From: Melitaea cinxia
Lineage: Eukaryota > Arthropoda > Insecta > Lepidoptera > Nymphalidae
Assembly: GCF_905220565.1 (NCBI RefSeq)
Contig: NC_059398.1
Location: 11,863,210-11,927,209 of the forward strand
Reading direction: 5' to 3'
DNA: 64,000 nucleotides
The position numbers were made by a program, and so were the translations under genes. Positions 1 through 9,904 of the stretch are shown in pieces; the stretch's first letter is position 1, and every line of letters begins with the position of its first letter. Under the pieces are notes generated by a model that was not told the DNA's origin, searched no databases, and saw nothing but the letters and a program-made list of their open reading frames with translations.

Positions 1-161
1 AAACAATGACGGTCGCAGGTTCGTTTTCGCGTTAGATATTTGTGTTTATACAAATATTTATTTCCTGCCTGGTTCTTAGTCCTTGCGGGTCTCCCACCCG
101 TGCCTCGGAGAGCACATTATGTTGTCAGTCCTCGTTGTTCTCATGGACTAATATATCCGCC
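1..161 (+). mobile_element. 5' part of a tRNA-derived SINE split by the helicase element
   Basis: This stretch matches the middle of the SINE seen whole at 51198-51541, including the gggtctcccacccgtgcct stretch and the atatatccgcc stretch at its right end. The SINE resumes at 3251 after the helicase element. The tRNA-like head lies at or before the window edge and is degraded. The last 11 bases (151-161) are the 5' copy of the target-site duplication. Confidence 0.75.
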
Positions 162-208
162 TAAGGATTTCTCCTGGCCGCACCCTTCTGGGTCAAATAA
201 CAAAGGTC

Positions 209-2506
209 ATGCCCTCCTCGCTGCAGAAACTGTTCAGGAATAGAGCCGACCAAAACGCACCTCCGCAACCGACCCACAGCGGGATGAAAAAATCCTCGCT
301 TAGCGAAGGGAACGGAAGCGAAGTAGTGGGAATTAAAACCAGATGCGTGGCTCTGTTCATGGACAGCGAAGTAGAGAGGATGGGAATAAGTTTCTGTCGT
401 TCCGAAGGACGCGATCGGCTGGCGATTTCGCCGGGGCTCGCTTTACTGTTAAAGGGTAGCACGCAAAAGACAAGTATAAAGCGCACTAAAATCACAGCGC
501 TATCGCAAGAACAGAAGGGCGACTCGACCTACCGTCTGGTGCGTTTGAATAACAAATCCATCGTGCTGTTCGAGTGGGGAGAGACGACCCCCTTTGCGCA
601 ATCTAGTGTGTGGCTACGCCGGTTGAGCGAGACCCCCGGTGGAATCCCCAAAAGAATTAGCGTGGATTCGATGAGGGTCGGATATGATAGAGGTGACGTA
701 TCTGATAGGTACGGTTGCCTAATGGCCTCCAAGTACAGTGAGATCATAGTCTACGAAGACAGGGGGGAGGATCTCGGATATCTAAGACCGAAATCCATAA
801 CACCAACACCTCCTGCATCTCCGGCCGTCGACGAGTCCACGCTCTGCGGCTCGGAGCGCCTACAACAACGGATCGAGACCCAGAAGGCAGAGCGAATTAA
901 GGCAAAGACCACACCTGAACCTAAGCTGAGCTCGATGCCATTGGCGACCTTTATCCACGCAACCATCTCCCCAAAACCAGGCAAGCTCCCGCATCACCTC
1001 TCTCCCAAAAAGGCTGGACAGGGTGAGCGGCAATCGGCGGCGCTGAGCAGGTTCACCAGAGACAATAGTCCGAGGCACCCGGAGGCGTCACCGGCCGCTC
1101 GTACTAAGGCCGACATGGGACATGTAACACCGCCGAGACTTCGACCTGCCTCCACACCGCTACAACATGCGGAGAACGCCCTAATCGAGTTCCTGGCGAT
1201 AATAAAGGCAAACCGCGAGGTAAGCCTAGCCACCTGCAAAAAGATCATGCAGGCCTACCAGTACGATCACCAAAGATTACTGGAGGTGGAACTCGAGGAA
1301 GCCGAAGCGGCCATATACAAGAGTGAAACCCGACAAATACTCAAGGGCAAGATGTCGGGTAGGTATATGGCAGCATATAACAGCACAGCAGGCTTCGTGA
1401 GCGCAGTCGAGTCGGAGGGGAATGTCGAGGAGCCACAAACCTTCGAAACACCTGAAGGGGACCCAGTGGTGGTTGTGGCCAGATGCACGAAAGTAATGCT
1501 GGGGGACCGGATGCTATGGATGGCGAAAACCATCTCGGGCGACCGGGACGGCTTACCGACCGTGCCCTGGGAACTGCCATCACTGGAGTGGATAAACGGG
1601 GTACCGGGATGCGGCAAGACAACTCGCATAGTCGGGGACTTCGATGAGGACACGGAGGTCGTGATTACGACCACAGTCGAGGCGGCCAAAGACTTAAAAG
1701 AAAAACTGGCGCACCGCTACGGCAACAAAGCCAAGCAAAAGGTGCGCACTATGGCCTCCGTTCTAGTTAATGGGTTCAACGAGGGCTCAAAAATCAACCG
1801 CCTAACGGTGGACGAGGCCCTCATGAACCACTTCGGAGCCATAGTAATGGCCGCCCGACTATCGGGAGCTCAGAAGGTAGTCCTTATCGGAGACATAAAC
1901 CAGCTGCCGTACATCGACAGGGACAACCTGTTCGAAATGCGGTACTGCAGACCAACCCAGATAACAACCATCTCGTGCGAGTTGTCATGCACGCATCGAA
2001 ATCCCAAAGACGTCGCCCTTGCCATCAGCGAAGTTTATAAAGACGTATACAGCTCAAGCCCAAAGATCCGATCTTTGCGAGTGGAGAGCCTCACGGGCGC
2101 GCGTATTCCTGCAAGAAGAGACCGAACCTTATACCTGGTCTTTACGCAAGAGGAGAAGAGGTTGCTGACTGACCAGGGATACGGATCCGGGGAGGGATCG
2201 CGCGTCTTAACCATCCACGAGGCGCAGGGCCAGACCTACGAGGACGTCATTGTCCTCCAGACGAAGGCGAGGAGGCTCAGGATCCACGACAGCGTTTCGC
2301 ACGCTGTAGTCGCGGTGACTAGACACACCAACACCTGTGTCTATTACACCGACGACCGTGACGACGCAATTGGTCGCTTTGTGGCGAGGGCAGCGGAGAC
2401 CGCGGATAAGAAAATACTCGAGCACAGTCTCAAGATGGCGATTCATCACAGAGATGCCGCCGTCACTGAGAGTGTGCTTGACATGTTGAAAACTATTGGC
2501 GGGTGA
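209..2506 (+). CDS. Virus-type superfamily 1 helicase protein carried by a retroelement (765 aa)
   Basis: The C-terminal third is a complete SF1 helicase of the alphavirus-like type (Viral_helicase1 family): Walker A GVPGCGKT (464-471), DEA box VDEA (534-537), motif III GDINQLP (561-567), an R in SCTHR (593-597), motif V TIHEAQGQTY (668-677) and motif VI VVAVTRH (700-706). By family these are NTP-driven RNA unwinding enzymes. Residues 1-330 have no domain I recognise; 196-320 are rich in Pro, Ser and Lys and probably disordered; 321-380 looks helical and acidic-basic. There is no RT motif, CCHC knuckle or transmembrane segment. The ORF has no internal stop, so the insertion is young or the protein is maintained. 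The ATG at 209 is the first in frame, but the frame is open upstream to the element's 5' junction (next in-frame stop at 149-151, outside the element), so the N-terminus is uncertain. Divergent copies on the minus strand keep all motifs downstream of Walker A. Helicases of RNA-virus origin fused to LINE ORFs have been described in insects; here no RT is attached. Confidence 0.85.
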   Translation: MPSSLQKLFRNRADQNAPPQPTHSGMKKSSLSEGNGSEVVGIKTRCVALFMDSEVERMGISFCRSEGRDRLAISPGLALLLKGSTQKTSIKRTKITALSQEQKGDSTYRLVRLNNKSIVLFEWGETTPFAQSSVWLRRLSETPGGIPKRISVDSMRVGYDRGDVSDRYGCLMASKYSEIIVYEDRGEDLGYLRPKSITPTPPASPAVDESTLCGSERLQQRIETQKAERIKAKTTPEPKLSSMPLATFIHATISPKPGKLPHHLSPKKAGQGERQSAALSRFTRDNSPRHPEASPAARTKADMGHVTPPRLRPASTPLQHAENALIEFLAIIKANREVSLATCKKIMQAYQYDHQRLLEVELEEAEAAIYKSETRQILKGKMSGRYMAAYNSTAGFVSAVESEGNVEEPQTFETPEGDPVVVVARCTKVMLGDRMLWMAKTISGDRDGLPTVPWELPSLEWINGVPGCGKTTRIVGDFDEDTEVVITTTVEAAKDLKEKLAHRYGNKAKQKVRTMASVLVNGFNEGSKINRLTVDEALMNHFGAIVMAARLSGAQKVVLIGDINQLPYIDRDNLFEMRYCRPTQITTISCELSCTHRNPKDVALAISEVYKDVYSSSPKIRSLRVESLTGARIPARRDRTLYLVFTQEEKRLLTDQGYGSGEGSRVLTIHEAQGQTYEDVIVLQTKARRLRIHDSVSHAVVAVTRHTNTCVYYTDDRDDAIGRFVARAAETADKKILEHSLKMAIHHRDAAVTESVLDMLKTIGG

Positions 2507-2836
2507 AGACACTTGTTTGAATGAATAAATAGTGTGTATATAAACATAAGTACTAAGTGCTAAATTAAATAGGATTAATTATATAAATATAAATACTAAT
2601 TACTAAATTAAATAGGATTAATTACATATAACATAACGTGTACAAATTATTTATATTTAACATGTGTAACAAATTAACTAAGATTAATTATATAATATTA
2701 ATTTAAAAAAAAATTACATATATGGTGATAAATATATAAGAATATATATAAAAAAAAGAAACAAAAAACGAAAAAAAAAAATATCTTACTAACAGTAACC
2801 TAGGCTAAGTGTATATTGTAAGTAGGCCAGTAGGCC

Positions 2837-2911
2837 ATAAGTGTATATATAAGGTAACTAGGAAATAAGTGTACATATATGATAACTAGCATATAAGTGT
2901 AAATATAAACT
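2837..2911 (+). repeat. Three tandem 28-bp units in the helicase element 3' UTR
   Basis: Units start at 2837, 2865 and 2893, each beginning ataagtgta and followed by gtaactag or ataactag. Copy 2 keeps the same three units with 28-29 bp spacing (plus-strand 41017-41081), so the array was present in the common ancestor and is part of the element rather than chance AT-rich sequence. Confidence 0.75.
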
Positions 2912-3189
2912 TAGATAATAAAAATAACAGTATAAATACAAAAATGTCAAGAAATGTACACAGCTTCTACCCCTGGATAATTGTAAGATAAAAGTGAAGA
3001 AAAGGAAAAAGTAATAATAAATAGTAGTAATTATATATATAAGTAAATTAAGTTAGCATAACTTTAAATTTTGGTCGGTGGACTCACGTAGGATTAGAGA
3101 TACTAAGCTTAGTTTAACTAGTCTCTAAGTTGCATATGTAGGTGCCAAGGTAATCGAGAGTAACAAAAAAATAATTGGAATAACAAGAG

Positions 3190-3210
3190 CACGGGCATTA
3201 TAAGCCTGTG
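3190..3210 (+). other. 3'-terminal stem-loop of the helicase element
   Basis: cacgggc (3190-3196), a 7-nt loop, then gcctgtg (3204-3210) give a 7-bp stem with one G-U pair in RNA, 15 nt before the poly(A). Copy 2 has the same stem with G-C in place of G-U and the same loop length. In several LINE groups such 3' stem-loops are what the reverse transcriptase recognises; that role here is inferred. Confidence 0.75.
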
Positions 3211-3250
3211 GATATATATTGTAATAAAAAAAAAAAAAAAAAAAAAAAAA

Positions 3251-3373
3251 ATATATCCGCCATCCCGTAGTTAGTGCAGGGTGGTCGATTAAGCTCTGAT
3301 CCTTCTCCTACATGGGAAAAGAGGCCTATGCCTAGCAGTGGGATATTACAGGCTGAAGCGAAGAGAAGCAGTG
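3251..3373 (+). mobile_element. 3' part of the SINE split by the helicase element
   Basis: It begins with the second copy of the 11-bp duplication and continues with the SINE tail shared with 47820-47930 and 51430-51541 (the gattaagctctgatcc stretch, the aggcctatgcc stretch and the ggctgaagcg end). Confidence 0.8.
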
Positions 3374-4359
3374 ATGAGTTCACATTCATATCACTATTTA
3401 ATGACATTTTAATATGTAATATGTTTGGGTTGCTAGTGAAAATAGTAATGTCTTTTTTATTTTACAATTATCTCTTTTTCAATAAAATTTACGTTTTATT
3501 AATATTATTTAATTAAAATTGCAAACAATATACATAAAAATAAAACATAGAAATAAATAGCTTTTATAAATAAATAAATCCAAAAATATAAATAAACTCT
3601 CCCTACCCTAGTCCTCGCGTCTAAAACAGTTCTGTATTTTTCAACAGTAAAAACTCATATTACCTCAAATACAAACTTTTCTAATACATTCGTATTCCTG
3701 ACACACACGAAATGTGTTTTCGCTACTTCTATTTTCTTCTGCTATTTTCAGCTTTATCAAAATCATCACCAGTTCTTAGTGTATATTAATATCACTGGTA
3801 CTTGACTAGTTTTATTATCCTAAAATAAAATGTCTATTCTAAACAGTATTTTTTGCAGATAATAAATGGAAATAGTAGAATTTTCTACAATTATGGCTCA
3901 AAAAGCGACAATATGCTTACAATATTGTGTCTTAGTATAATCAATACATCCCCTCGAGTGTCGTATTACTGGCGACGGAACTAAACCCCTTGCCTCCTTT
4001 CTCGTAATTAGGCAGTATATTATAGAATAGTTTCGAATTATTCCGTAATTTGATGTCACGCTTTAATTGGAAAGTGACAAACTAATAATAATTGTCTTGA
4101 TATTTTAAATACAAACTAATACATTAATTACAATGAGGTGGTGAGTTTCACTGCTGAATATAGTAATCAATAGGGTACTTAAAAATGTAACTGTTAATTA
4201 AATTTAAGTAAGTTTTGACTTCTATTAGTTAAAACAAACCACATAAGTATTATAGCATCAAGTTGATACAGTTAAATATCCAATAGTTTTTAAGATAAGA
4301 CTTTGGATTAAGCTATATCTTTAAGAATATTACGTTTCAAAATACATTTATAACAACTA
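3374..4359. other. AT-rich non-coding stretch
   Basis: No gene, repeat family or structured element recognised. Short ORFs here are low-complexity and AT-driven. Confidence 0.6.
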
Positions 4360-4596
4360 CTAGCCAACCCGTGCCCACTTAATATTGTAGTTTTCCTCTC
4401 GCTCGCATTTCTCCGACTTGATTTACATATACTATTATTTTTCACTAAATTTTTTGTTCGATAACAATAAAATATAGCCTATGTCACTGCTGAATGTTGT
4501 AGCTTTCTGTGAGCGAAAGAATTTCATAAGCGGGTTAATATTTGCGAAGATTATCCGCTACAAACAAAGTTAGAAACTTTATAATATTATTATAGA
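4360..4596 (-). mobile_element. Non-autonomous Helitron-like element (old copy)
   Basis: The plus strand starts with CTAG preceded by A, followed by a degraded version of the cccgtgcccac-type end, and it closes at tatagAT. Read on the minus strand this is A|TC...CTAG|T, the Helitron end rule. It is short and diverged. Confidence 0.5.
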
Positions 4597-5130
4597 TTAA
4601 GTGCAAACGGTTAGTATCCAATACTAAATACTAGTCTTTTTAATCACTAAAAAGTTATGAAAAAAAATTATATACACATTTTTATCGATTCAATAATATT
4701 TTGTTAAATAGAACAATATTCAACTGATTAAAATCTTCAACGTGTAAATGTATTTCTGTATAATGTATACAATGGGGAAAGCGTCGCGACGGGATGCGAA
4801 CAGCGTACTGTTTCACCCGGAATTAACTGGATAATACTATAATAGTGCAATTAGCCATTGGCAATTTACTCTCAGATTATCGATTATACCACTCGACTTA
4901 CTTTGTTCTCTATGTTAAAACAACTACAGCAGTCTTTGTAAGTAAATTATTTTCTAATAAAAACGGAACCAACTACAAACAATTCAATACATACTAAGTA
5001 ATATTGGATATGAATTAACACGACGACCCCCAGTAGCATGTAAATAATTTATTTGGGGTACAAAAACACACAACACAGTAACATACAACTAAACTATATT
5101 TTAAAAAAACGTATTTTTATACGACTAGGG
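4597..5130. other. Non-coding stretch
   Basis: AT-rich; no supported feature. Confidence 0.55.
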
Positions 5131-5250
5131 TAGCAAATAATCGTACGACCCACCTGATAGGAAGCGGTTACCTTAGCCTATAGACTTCTAAAACACTAGA
5201 AGCATCTCAAGCGCGTTGATGACTTACCCTTTACCCTCCCCAGGAATCGT
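5131..5250 (+). repeat. Interspersed repeat family D (diverged copy)
   Basis: It shares the cacctgatagg / accttagcctatagac / acactagaagcatc core with 15605-15765 and, in reverse, 19280-19350 and 43050-43125. The family type is not known to me; it may be the 3' end of a LINE or SINE. Confidence 0.6.
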
Positions 5251-5530
5251 GGCTACCTTACTTATCACGGTGTTATTTATCTGTGATCTTCTCCTTGTGA
5301 CTAATACAATCATTTGTCATGTGTGGAAATCAAATCCGCGATTGCTTGTGTGTCAATACATATTTGGGAGAGTGAGGAACGAGGTGTTGAGTTCCTCGTC
5401 CGCAATCACAAAGGGACGATCCTCCGACCAGACGGGTGTTTTGTCTGGTGGGCTACTGCCCCCACGGTTGTTGTCGGGATCTTGTATATATACTCAATCA
5501 CTTTGATAGCGCGATGTAGGTAAGATAAGT
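5251..5530. other. Moderate-GC non-coding stretch
   Basis: Two overlapping short ORFs (5216-5506 and 5314-5523) run through it but resemble no protein I know. A small stem ccagac...gtctgg is visible near 5427-5450. It may extend repeat D or an adjoining unidentified element. Confidence 0.35.
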
Positions 5531-6837
5531 CAGTTTTTCTCTAGTTACGTAGTTCGTAGTCGCGCGATGGATGTCGCCACACATATTTTAATACTAAATT
5601 GCACTTATTAAGTTAACTACTTACCAAACACTTTTTTTTTTTAATAAAATTATCTCCATGTAATAAATAACCAAGTCAAGTTCAATATGATGTCGATGAC
5701 TAGTATCATTACATTGAACGGCGTGTTGTCGAAAAAATATTAGGTCATAAGTATAGTTATGAATTTTATGAAATACAATTTCCTCTGTAACGACTTCACG
5801 ATCATCTTAATAACACGTCGAGGGCTAAGCGTTTCGCTTGAATATTCATTTTGGTTCATCATAATTTTGGTAGATAATTTTAAATTATCCAATCTGAACC
5901 GAACCAGCGTCGTATGTGCTCCGGTATTTTTTTTTATTCAAAAGTTATTTATTGCGCTAAGCCGTTATGTTTTTTTTTTTTTTTTTTTTTGATAAACAAA
6001 CAGTGTTCTTACTTTTGTAAAAAAAAATGATCAGTAAAGTTGACCTAAAAAGTATTCGAATGGTATATATTTAATTTTGAATTGTAAGTAGGTAGGTACC
6101 TGTATAGAATATGCACCTACCTCTACAAAAAATATTTACTTTATATAATTTGATTGTTATAAAATTATTAAGCTAATATATCTTTATAATGAATTTTAAT
6201 TATCGCATTTCTAAATATATATAAGTATGATTATTATTTAGTTTCTGATATCAGCCTATACCGGGTCAGCTTACACCAGCATATAAATTAGCTAAAATGA
6301 TTTATTTCATTTCCCTGGAAAATGTAACTTTATGTTGTTATTTTAACCAATTTCAACGAACAAGCACTAAAACGATTATTAAAAAAGAATTATAGAATTT
6401 AGACATAATAATACAATAAGTGTAACAACTTTATACTGATTTAATATGGTATTTAAAACATGTACCACTAGGTATATTTTTACGCTGATATGTAAAAGAT
6501 ATTTGACTTCATACTATAACTTAAAGATACAATGAAAACAATAATTAGGTAAGTACCTCAGTCATCTTAAAGTATTATAAAATACAAATGTCTTCAATCG
6601 TTCACTGTTATTATGTAGTTATAGAAGTACACAAATACGATATAGGATGTATTAAGTGCGCATTGATTAACTTAATAACTCCCGTTTCTAGTTAATAGCG
6701 AAGCCTGCCCGCAATTTAGTAATTCGATTTATTGGCCTGTTTAAAACATCCGGCTACCTTTCAAACCACATAATTTGCTTTATTATTTTTCTTATTCAAC
6801 AACTGCAAATTATATTTTATAATTACAAAAGTCAATG
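5531..6837. other. AT-rich non-coding stretch with a T run
   Basis: No gene recognised. A long T run near 5970-5991 could be the tail of a heavily truncated minus-strand retro-insertion, but no upstream element sequence is recognisable. Confidence 0.5.
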
Positions 6838-6903
6838 ACACATCTGGGGGCACGGTAGTGCCCCCGCCAAGACGAAACAAAAAAAAAAAAAAAAAAAAAA
6901 AAA
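6838..6903 (+). mobile_element. LINE-like 3' end: hairpin plus A25 tail
   Basis: A perfect 8-bp stem (gggggcac 6846-6853, loop ggta, gtgccccc 6858-6865) is followed after 13 nt by 25 A residues (6879-6903). This hairpin-then-poly(A) layout is typical of a severely 5'-truncated non-LTR retrotransposon. The target-site duplication is unclear. Its stem sequence differs from that of the helicase element. Confidence 0.55.
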
Positions 6904-7040
6904 CGAAAAGCACTACCTATCTTTTCTCGAAGTGCTTCGTCGTTTTTTTGAACCCTCATAACTTGGGTTTGGATTATACTAGATAAACAAAATTCTGGGG
7001 ATATGATGTCAATATTGAACTTATTAAACATATAAAGTTT

Positions 7041-7345
7041 GAATTGCATAGCTCTTATACTTTAGATTTTATTGATATCTAAAAAACCCCGATTTCGTCA
7101 CTCACTGATGATCATCAAAATTCATAGAGTACTTCCTGAAGTCCCAGAAAGCTGAAACTTGGTATGTAAGCTAGAATTAGTACACAAACAACAAAAAAAT
7201 TCTAAAACTTGGAACTTTTACCCCCCAACCCCTTAAACTAGGAGATGGAAGTTTGTATGAGACTTCCGCAAATTTTGATGCTAGAGGTCTGAAAATTGAT
7301 ATAGGGACTCCTTGTTATTAATAATAATAATAAAATAAATAAAAA
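7041..7345. repeat. Diverged copy related to the 282-bp array units
   Basis: Segments such as cccttaaac...gatggaagtttgtatgaga and the tcactcactgatgatc start recall the units at 19668-20795. Similarity is partial. Confidence 0.35.
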
Positions 7346-7569
7346 AATAAAAATCGGTTATTAGTTTATGTCGAAAATTTACATTTTGTAATTTTGGTAT
7401 TTAAGTTTTGGCGGAGATCACCGTTTGCATATCAGTTCAACATAAAATCAAAAACAGCGTGCTTAAACCGAATATGGTGAAGATTGGATGATATTTATGG
7501 TATAAAATGTGTCGGAGGTAAAATGCAACTATAATATTGTCATAAGCAACTTACAAAAAGAAGTGAAAT

Positions 7570-8123
7570 CCCACCAAAAACATTTTCATGTAAAATGTTG
7601 CCAAGACGAGATCATATGGCTCGCACTGTCAAAAAGTTATCAGATCTCATGTAGAGCCAAGCTTCTAACTCTACACGCCCTAACTCTACAAGCCCTAACT
7701 TCACAAACTCTACACCTTAGTCAAAATATGTGGCTTGGCCGTTTCGCTACCGTCACGTGGGTGTAAGGTGAAAAATTTTTTCACTGTTTTTTACTTTTCT
7801 GTCATACAATAGTTCTATTAAAGAAAAAATAAAAAGAAGAAGAATAATTGATATACATATAATACAAATAAAAATAAAAAGAGAAAATATATTTATATAA
7901 ATGAGACAGGAAAGTCGTCATCTACAACATCGGCAGCCGGTAGTAACGAAACGGCCAAGCCACATATTTTGACTAAGGTGTAGAGTTTGTGAAGTTAGGG
8001 CTTGTAGAGTTAGGGCGTGTAGAGTTAGAAGCTTGGCTCTACATGAGATCTGATAACTTTTTGACAGTGCGAGCCATATGATCTCGTCTTGGCAACATTT
8101 TACATGAAAATGTTTTTGGTGGG
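7570..8123. mobile_element. Foldback element with 181-bp inverted arms
   Basis: The left arm (7570-7750, starting CCCACCAAAAACATTTTC) and the right arm (7943-8123) are reverse complements with almost no mismatch, around a ~190-bp AT-rich loop. Each arm carries internal repeats of a ccctaactctacaa-type motif. Flanks give at most a 2-bp AT duplication. A one-armed relative lies at 25803-26115. Open frames in the arms (e.g. 7509-7766) recur only because the arms recur. A transcript across it would form long double-stranded RNA. Confidence 0.85.
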
Positions 8124-8629
8124 ATTGATATATATAGAAAGTAATTGATACTACAATTGATATTCAAATCAATACGAACGATAAAGCGCCATTATATACA
8201 CCTATTACATCACAAGTAGTTCATAAAGTTAAAATTTGAGCGTAGGTATACATTCTGTTGTTCATATTTAGGTATACTTATTTTGTTGTGGGCCTATATT
8301 TATAATAATAAATAAAGAAAAACTTTTTATATGTAACGTAAGACCGATTCAATTACCTTAAAATCAAAATCGTGTTAGTTAAAAATGATAAGTAACTATA
8401 ACCTAAAATTAATGTTAAAAAAAATTAAATCAGCACAGATAAAACCGCACGCAACAGTTACCTACAAATAAATAAATTTAAATAATTGACTTTAAATTAT
8501 GACTTCGTATTTTTAACAACTCGTTTTGCACTGGTCTTTAGAGGTACCAATAAAATGTCTCGTGATAATTAAAGTTTAAAATCTGGAACATACATAAAGT
8601 TGTCCGTAAAAAAAACACACTTAACTCGA
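8124..8629. other. AT-rich non-coding stretch
   Basis: Nothing supported. Confidence 0.55.
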
Positions 8630-8860
8630 GCACATATCGCCGGCCGAGGCACGCTTTATTCTTGACCGTCTTACCTGTTCCAATACTACAATTTCGTGCT
8701 CACGTAAGGTGATTTCGTTTTATTCCGGCTCATATTTTTTATGACAATGATCTTCGTCATTTTTGACAAGGAAAAGGCCATCAAGTTTGTAAAGCGACGG
8801 ATGGCGCCGCTGTGTCGGCTCGGGCTCATCTACGCTTTGATCCAATCTGAGGTTAGTTGA
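8630..8860 (+). promoter_or_regulatory. Higher-GC unique island, candidate regulatory DNA
   Basis: Unlike its AT-rich surroundings and not repeated elsewhere in the window. It contains CTTTGATC (8835-8842), a canonical TCF/LEF-type site, and lies about 3.9 kb upstream of the Sp exon. Function is inference only. Confidence 0.25.
8741..8851 (+). other. Possible short 5' coding exon for the Sp gene (speculative)
   Basis: An open frame from ATG 8741 (second in-frame ATG 8801) ends in GAG followed by a good donor GTTAGT (8852-8857). It ends in phase 0, and the Sp exon at 12710 starts in phase 0 after its acceptor. Vertebrate Sp8/Sp9 also have a very short first coding exon ending just before the TPLAMLA box. 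The encoded residues do not match that N-terminus, so this may be chance. Confidence 0.15.
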
Positions 8861-9904
8861 GTCAGTTGACGACCAATTACCTATATCATTCGACCCGCGC
8901 CCAAATGGAGTATAATGTTTACTGTAATTATGACTCCAGCTCTCTCACTTCTCACATCGATTTTATATTTACAAATATACAATATAACAGTGAGAATGAT
9001 TTTAAGAAATTAAATTTTAGTCGTACACAGTTAGGGTAAAAGCCGGATAGTTGTACCACTTAAAAAAACTTTATAAACACTATAATTTAAACCCTAATGC
9101 ATGCGAACAGAAATTTTACTGTAATCTCAAGCAGTAATAAAAATATACAATAAAGATAAGTTACCAATATAATTTCAAAGCTTATCAAAGTAACTCAGCG
9201 AAAGATTTTTACTCACAAGCATAAAATTCGAGCGCCTACTCATCAGGTTTATGAGGCATCAATGCCTACACGGGAGGCACTGCCGATTACGATCAATCGC
9301 TAGTCAATTAATAGCCTTACATAGTGCATTCAAAACTGAGGCATGTGTTCCATCGAGGAAACTATCCGGCTTTTAGCCTATATTTGTACAAGTGTACACT
9401 ATTTGTATAAAAGAGTCACGATAGTCCAGTGGAAAGGATACGAGGACGGATTATTATCAATTTTTTCTATCCGGGTATTTTTTTTTAAAGTGCTTACGAG
9501 TCAAAATGCTCAGACGTGTAGTCTGTAATTAGTATCTAAAACATAGTGACGAAGCCTTCGTATTTTGGAAGTAGTTTTGAGAACGATATAATTAATCATT
9601 GATCCGCATCGGAACAGCGTGACGGATTAAATTACAGTCGATGTTTCTAAAAAAAGTATTTCTCCAGTAGTGATCCAATGTTTACATTAAACACATATTT
9701 TTTATTTGTATTTTTATTAGTTATGTTATACTTACCTATATTTTTTTTTAAGAAAATTCATTTGATTATTATTTAATTTATCATATATGTAGATACCTAA
9801 ATATAATACTTAAAAAATAAAATAAATCTAAATATATATATTTTATGTAAGTTTTTAAGTGTGTTACGGTTTGTATCAATATGAACTGAACCGATTAAGT
9901 CCGT
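8861..9904. other. Non-coding stretch
   Basis: Mostly AT-rich; a slightly richer island at about 9225-9330 has no identifiable content. Confidence 0.5.

Larger units (their letters stand above)
162..3250 (+). mobile_element. Retro-inserted element encoding a virus-type helicase (copy 1, apparently intact)
   Basis: The element runs from just after the left atatatccgcc (151-161) to a 26-base A run (3226-3251), and the same 11 bases follow it (3251-3261). A 3' poly(A) plus an 11-12 bp duplication is the signature of target-primed reverse transcription. It holds one long ORF (209-2506), then about 740 bp of AT-rich 3' UTR with three 28-bp tandem units, a stem-loop (3190-3210) and an AATAAA next to the tail. 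It lies inside a SINE, and intact SINE copies elsewhere in the window show the unoccupied site. No RT, endonuclease, zinc knuckle or RNase H is seen. The reading frame stays open from the ATG back to the 5' junction, so the copy could be either full length or a 5'-truncated longer LINE. Confidence 0.85.

Noticed and set aside
209..2506. A free-standing integrated RNA-virus genome (endogenous virus) instead of a retroelement
   Set aside because: Only the helicase is virus-like; there is no methyltransferase or polymerase. The shared 3' UTR, stem-loop, A tail and variable 5' truncation across copies fit a retroelement family better.
2207..2512. Minus-strand ORF opposite the helicase C-terminus
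   Set aside because: A shadow of the helicase ORF caused by codon composition; the same holds for the other antisense frames within 209-2506, 12687-13877, 42264-42823 and 53068-54782.
7670..7712. Telomere-like CCCTAA repeats in the foldback arm
   Set aside because: The units are irregular and 12-15 bp; insect telomeres are TTAGG, and no true array is present.
7509..7766. Coding gene in the foldback arm
   Set aside because: The frame repeats wherever the arm repeats and has no family; the arms are inverted repeats of a mobile element.
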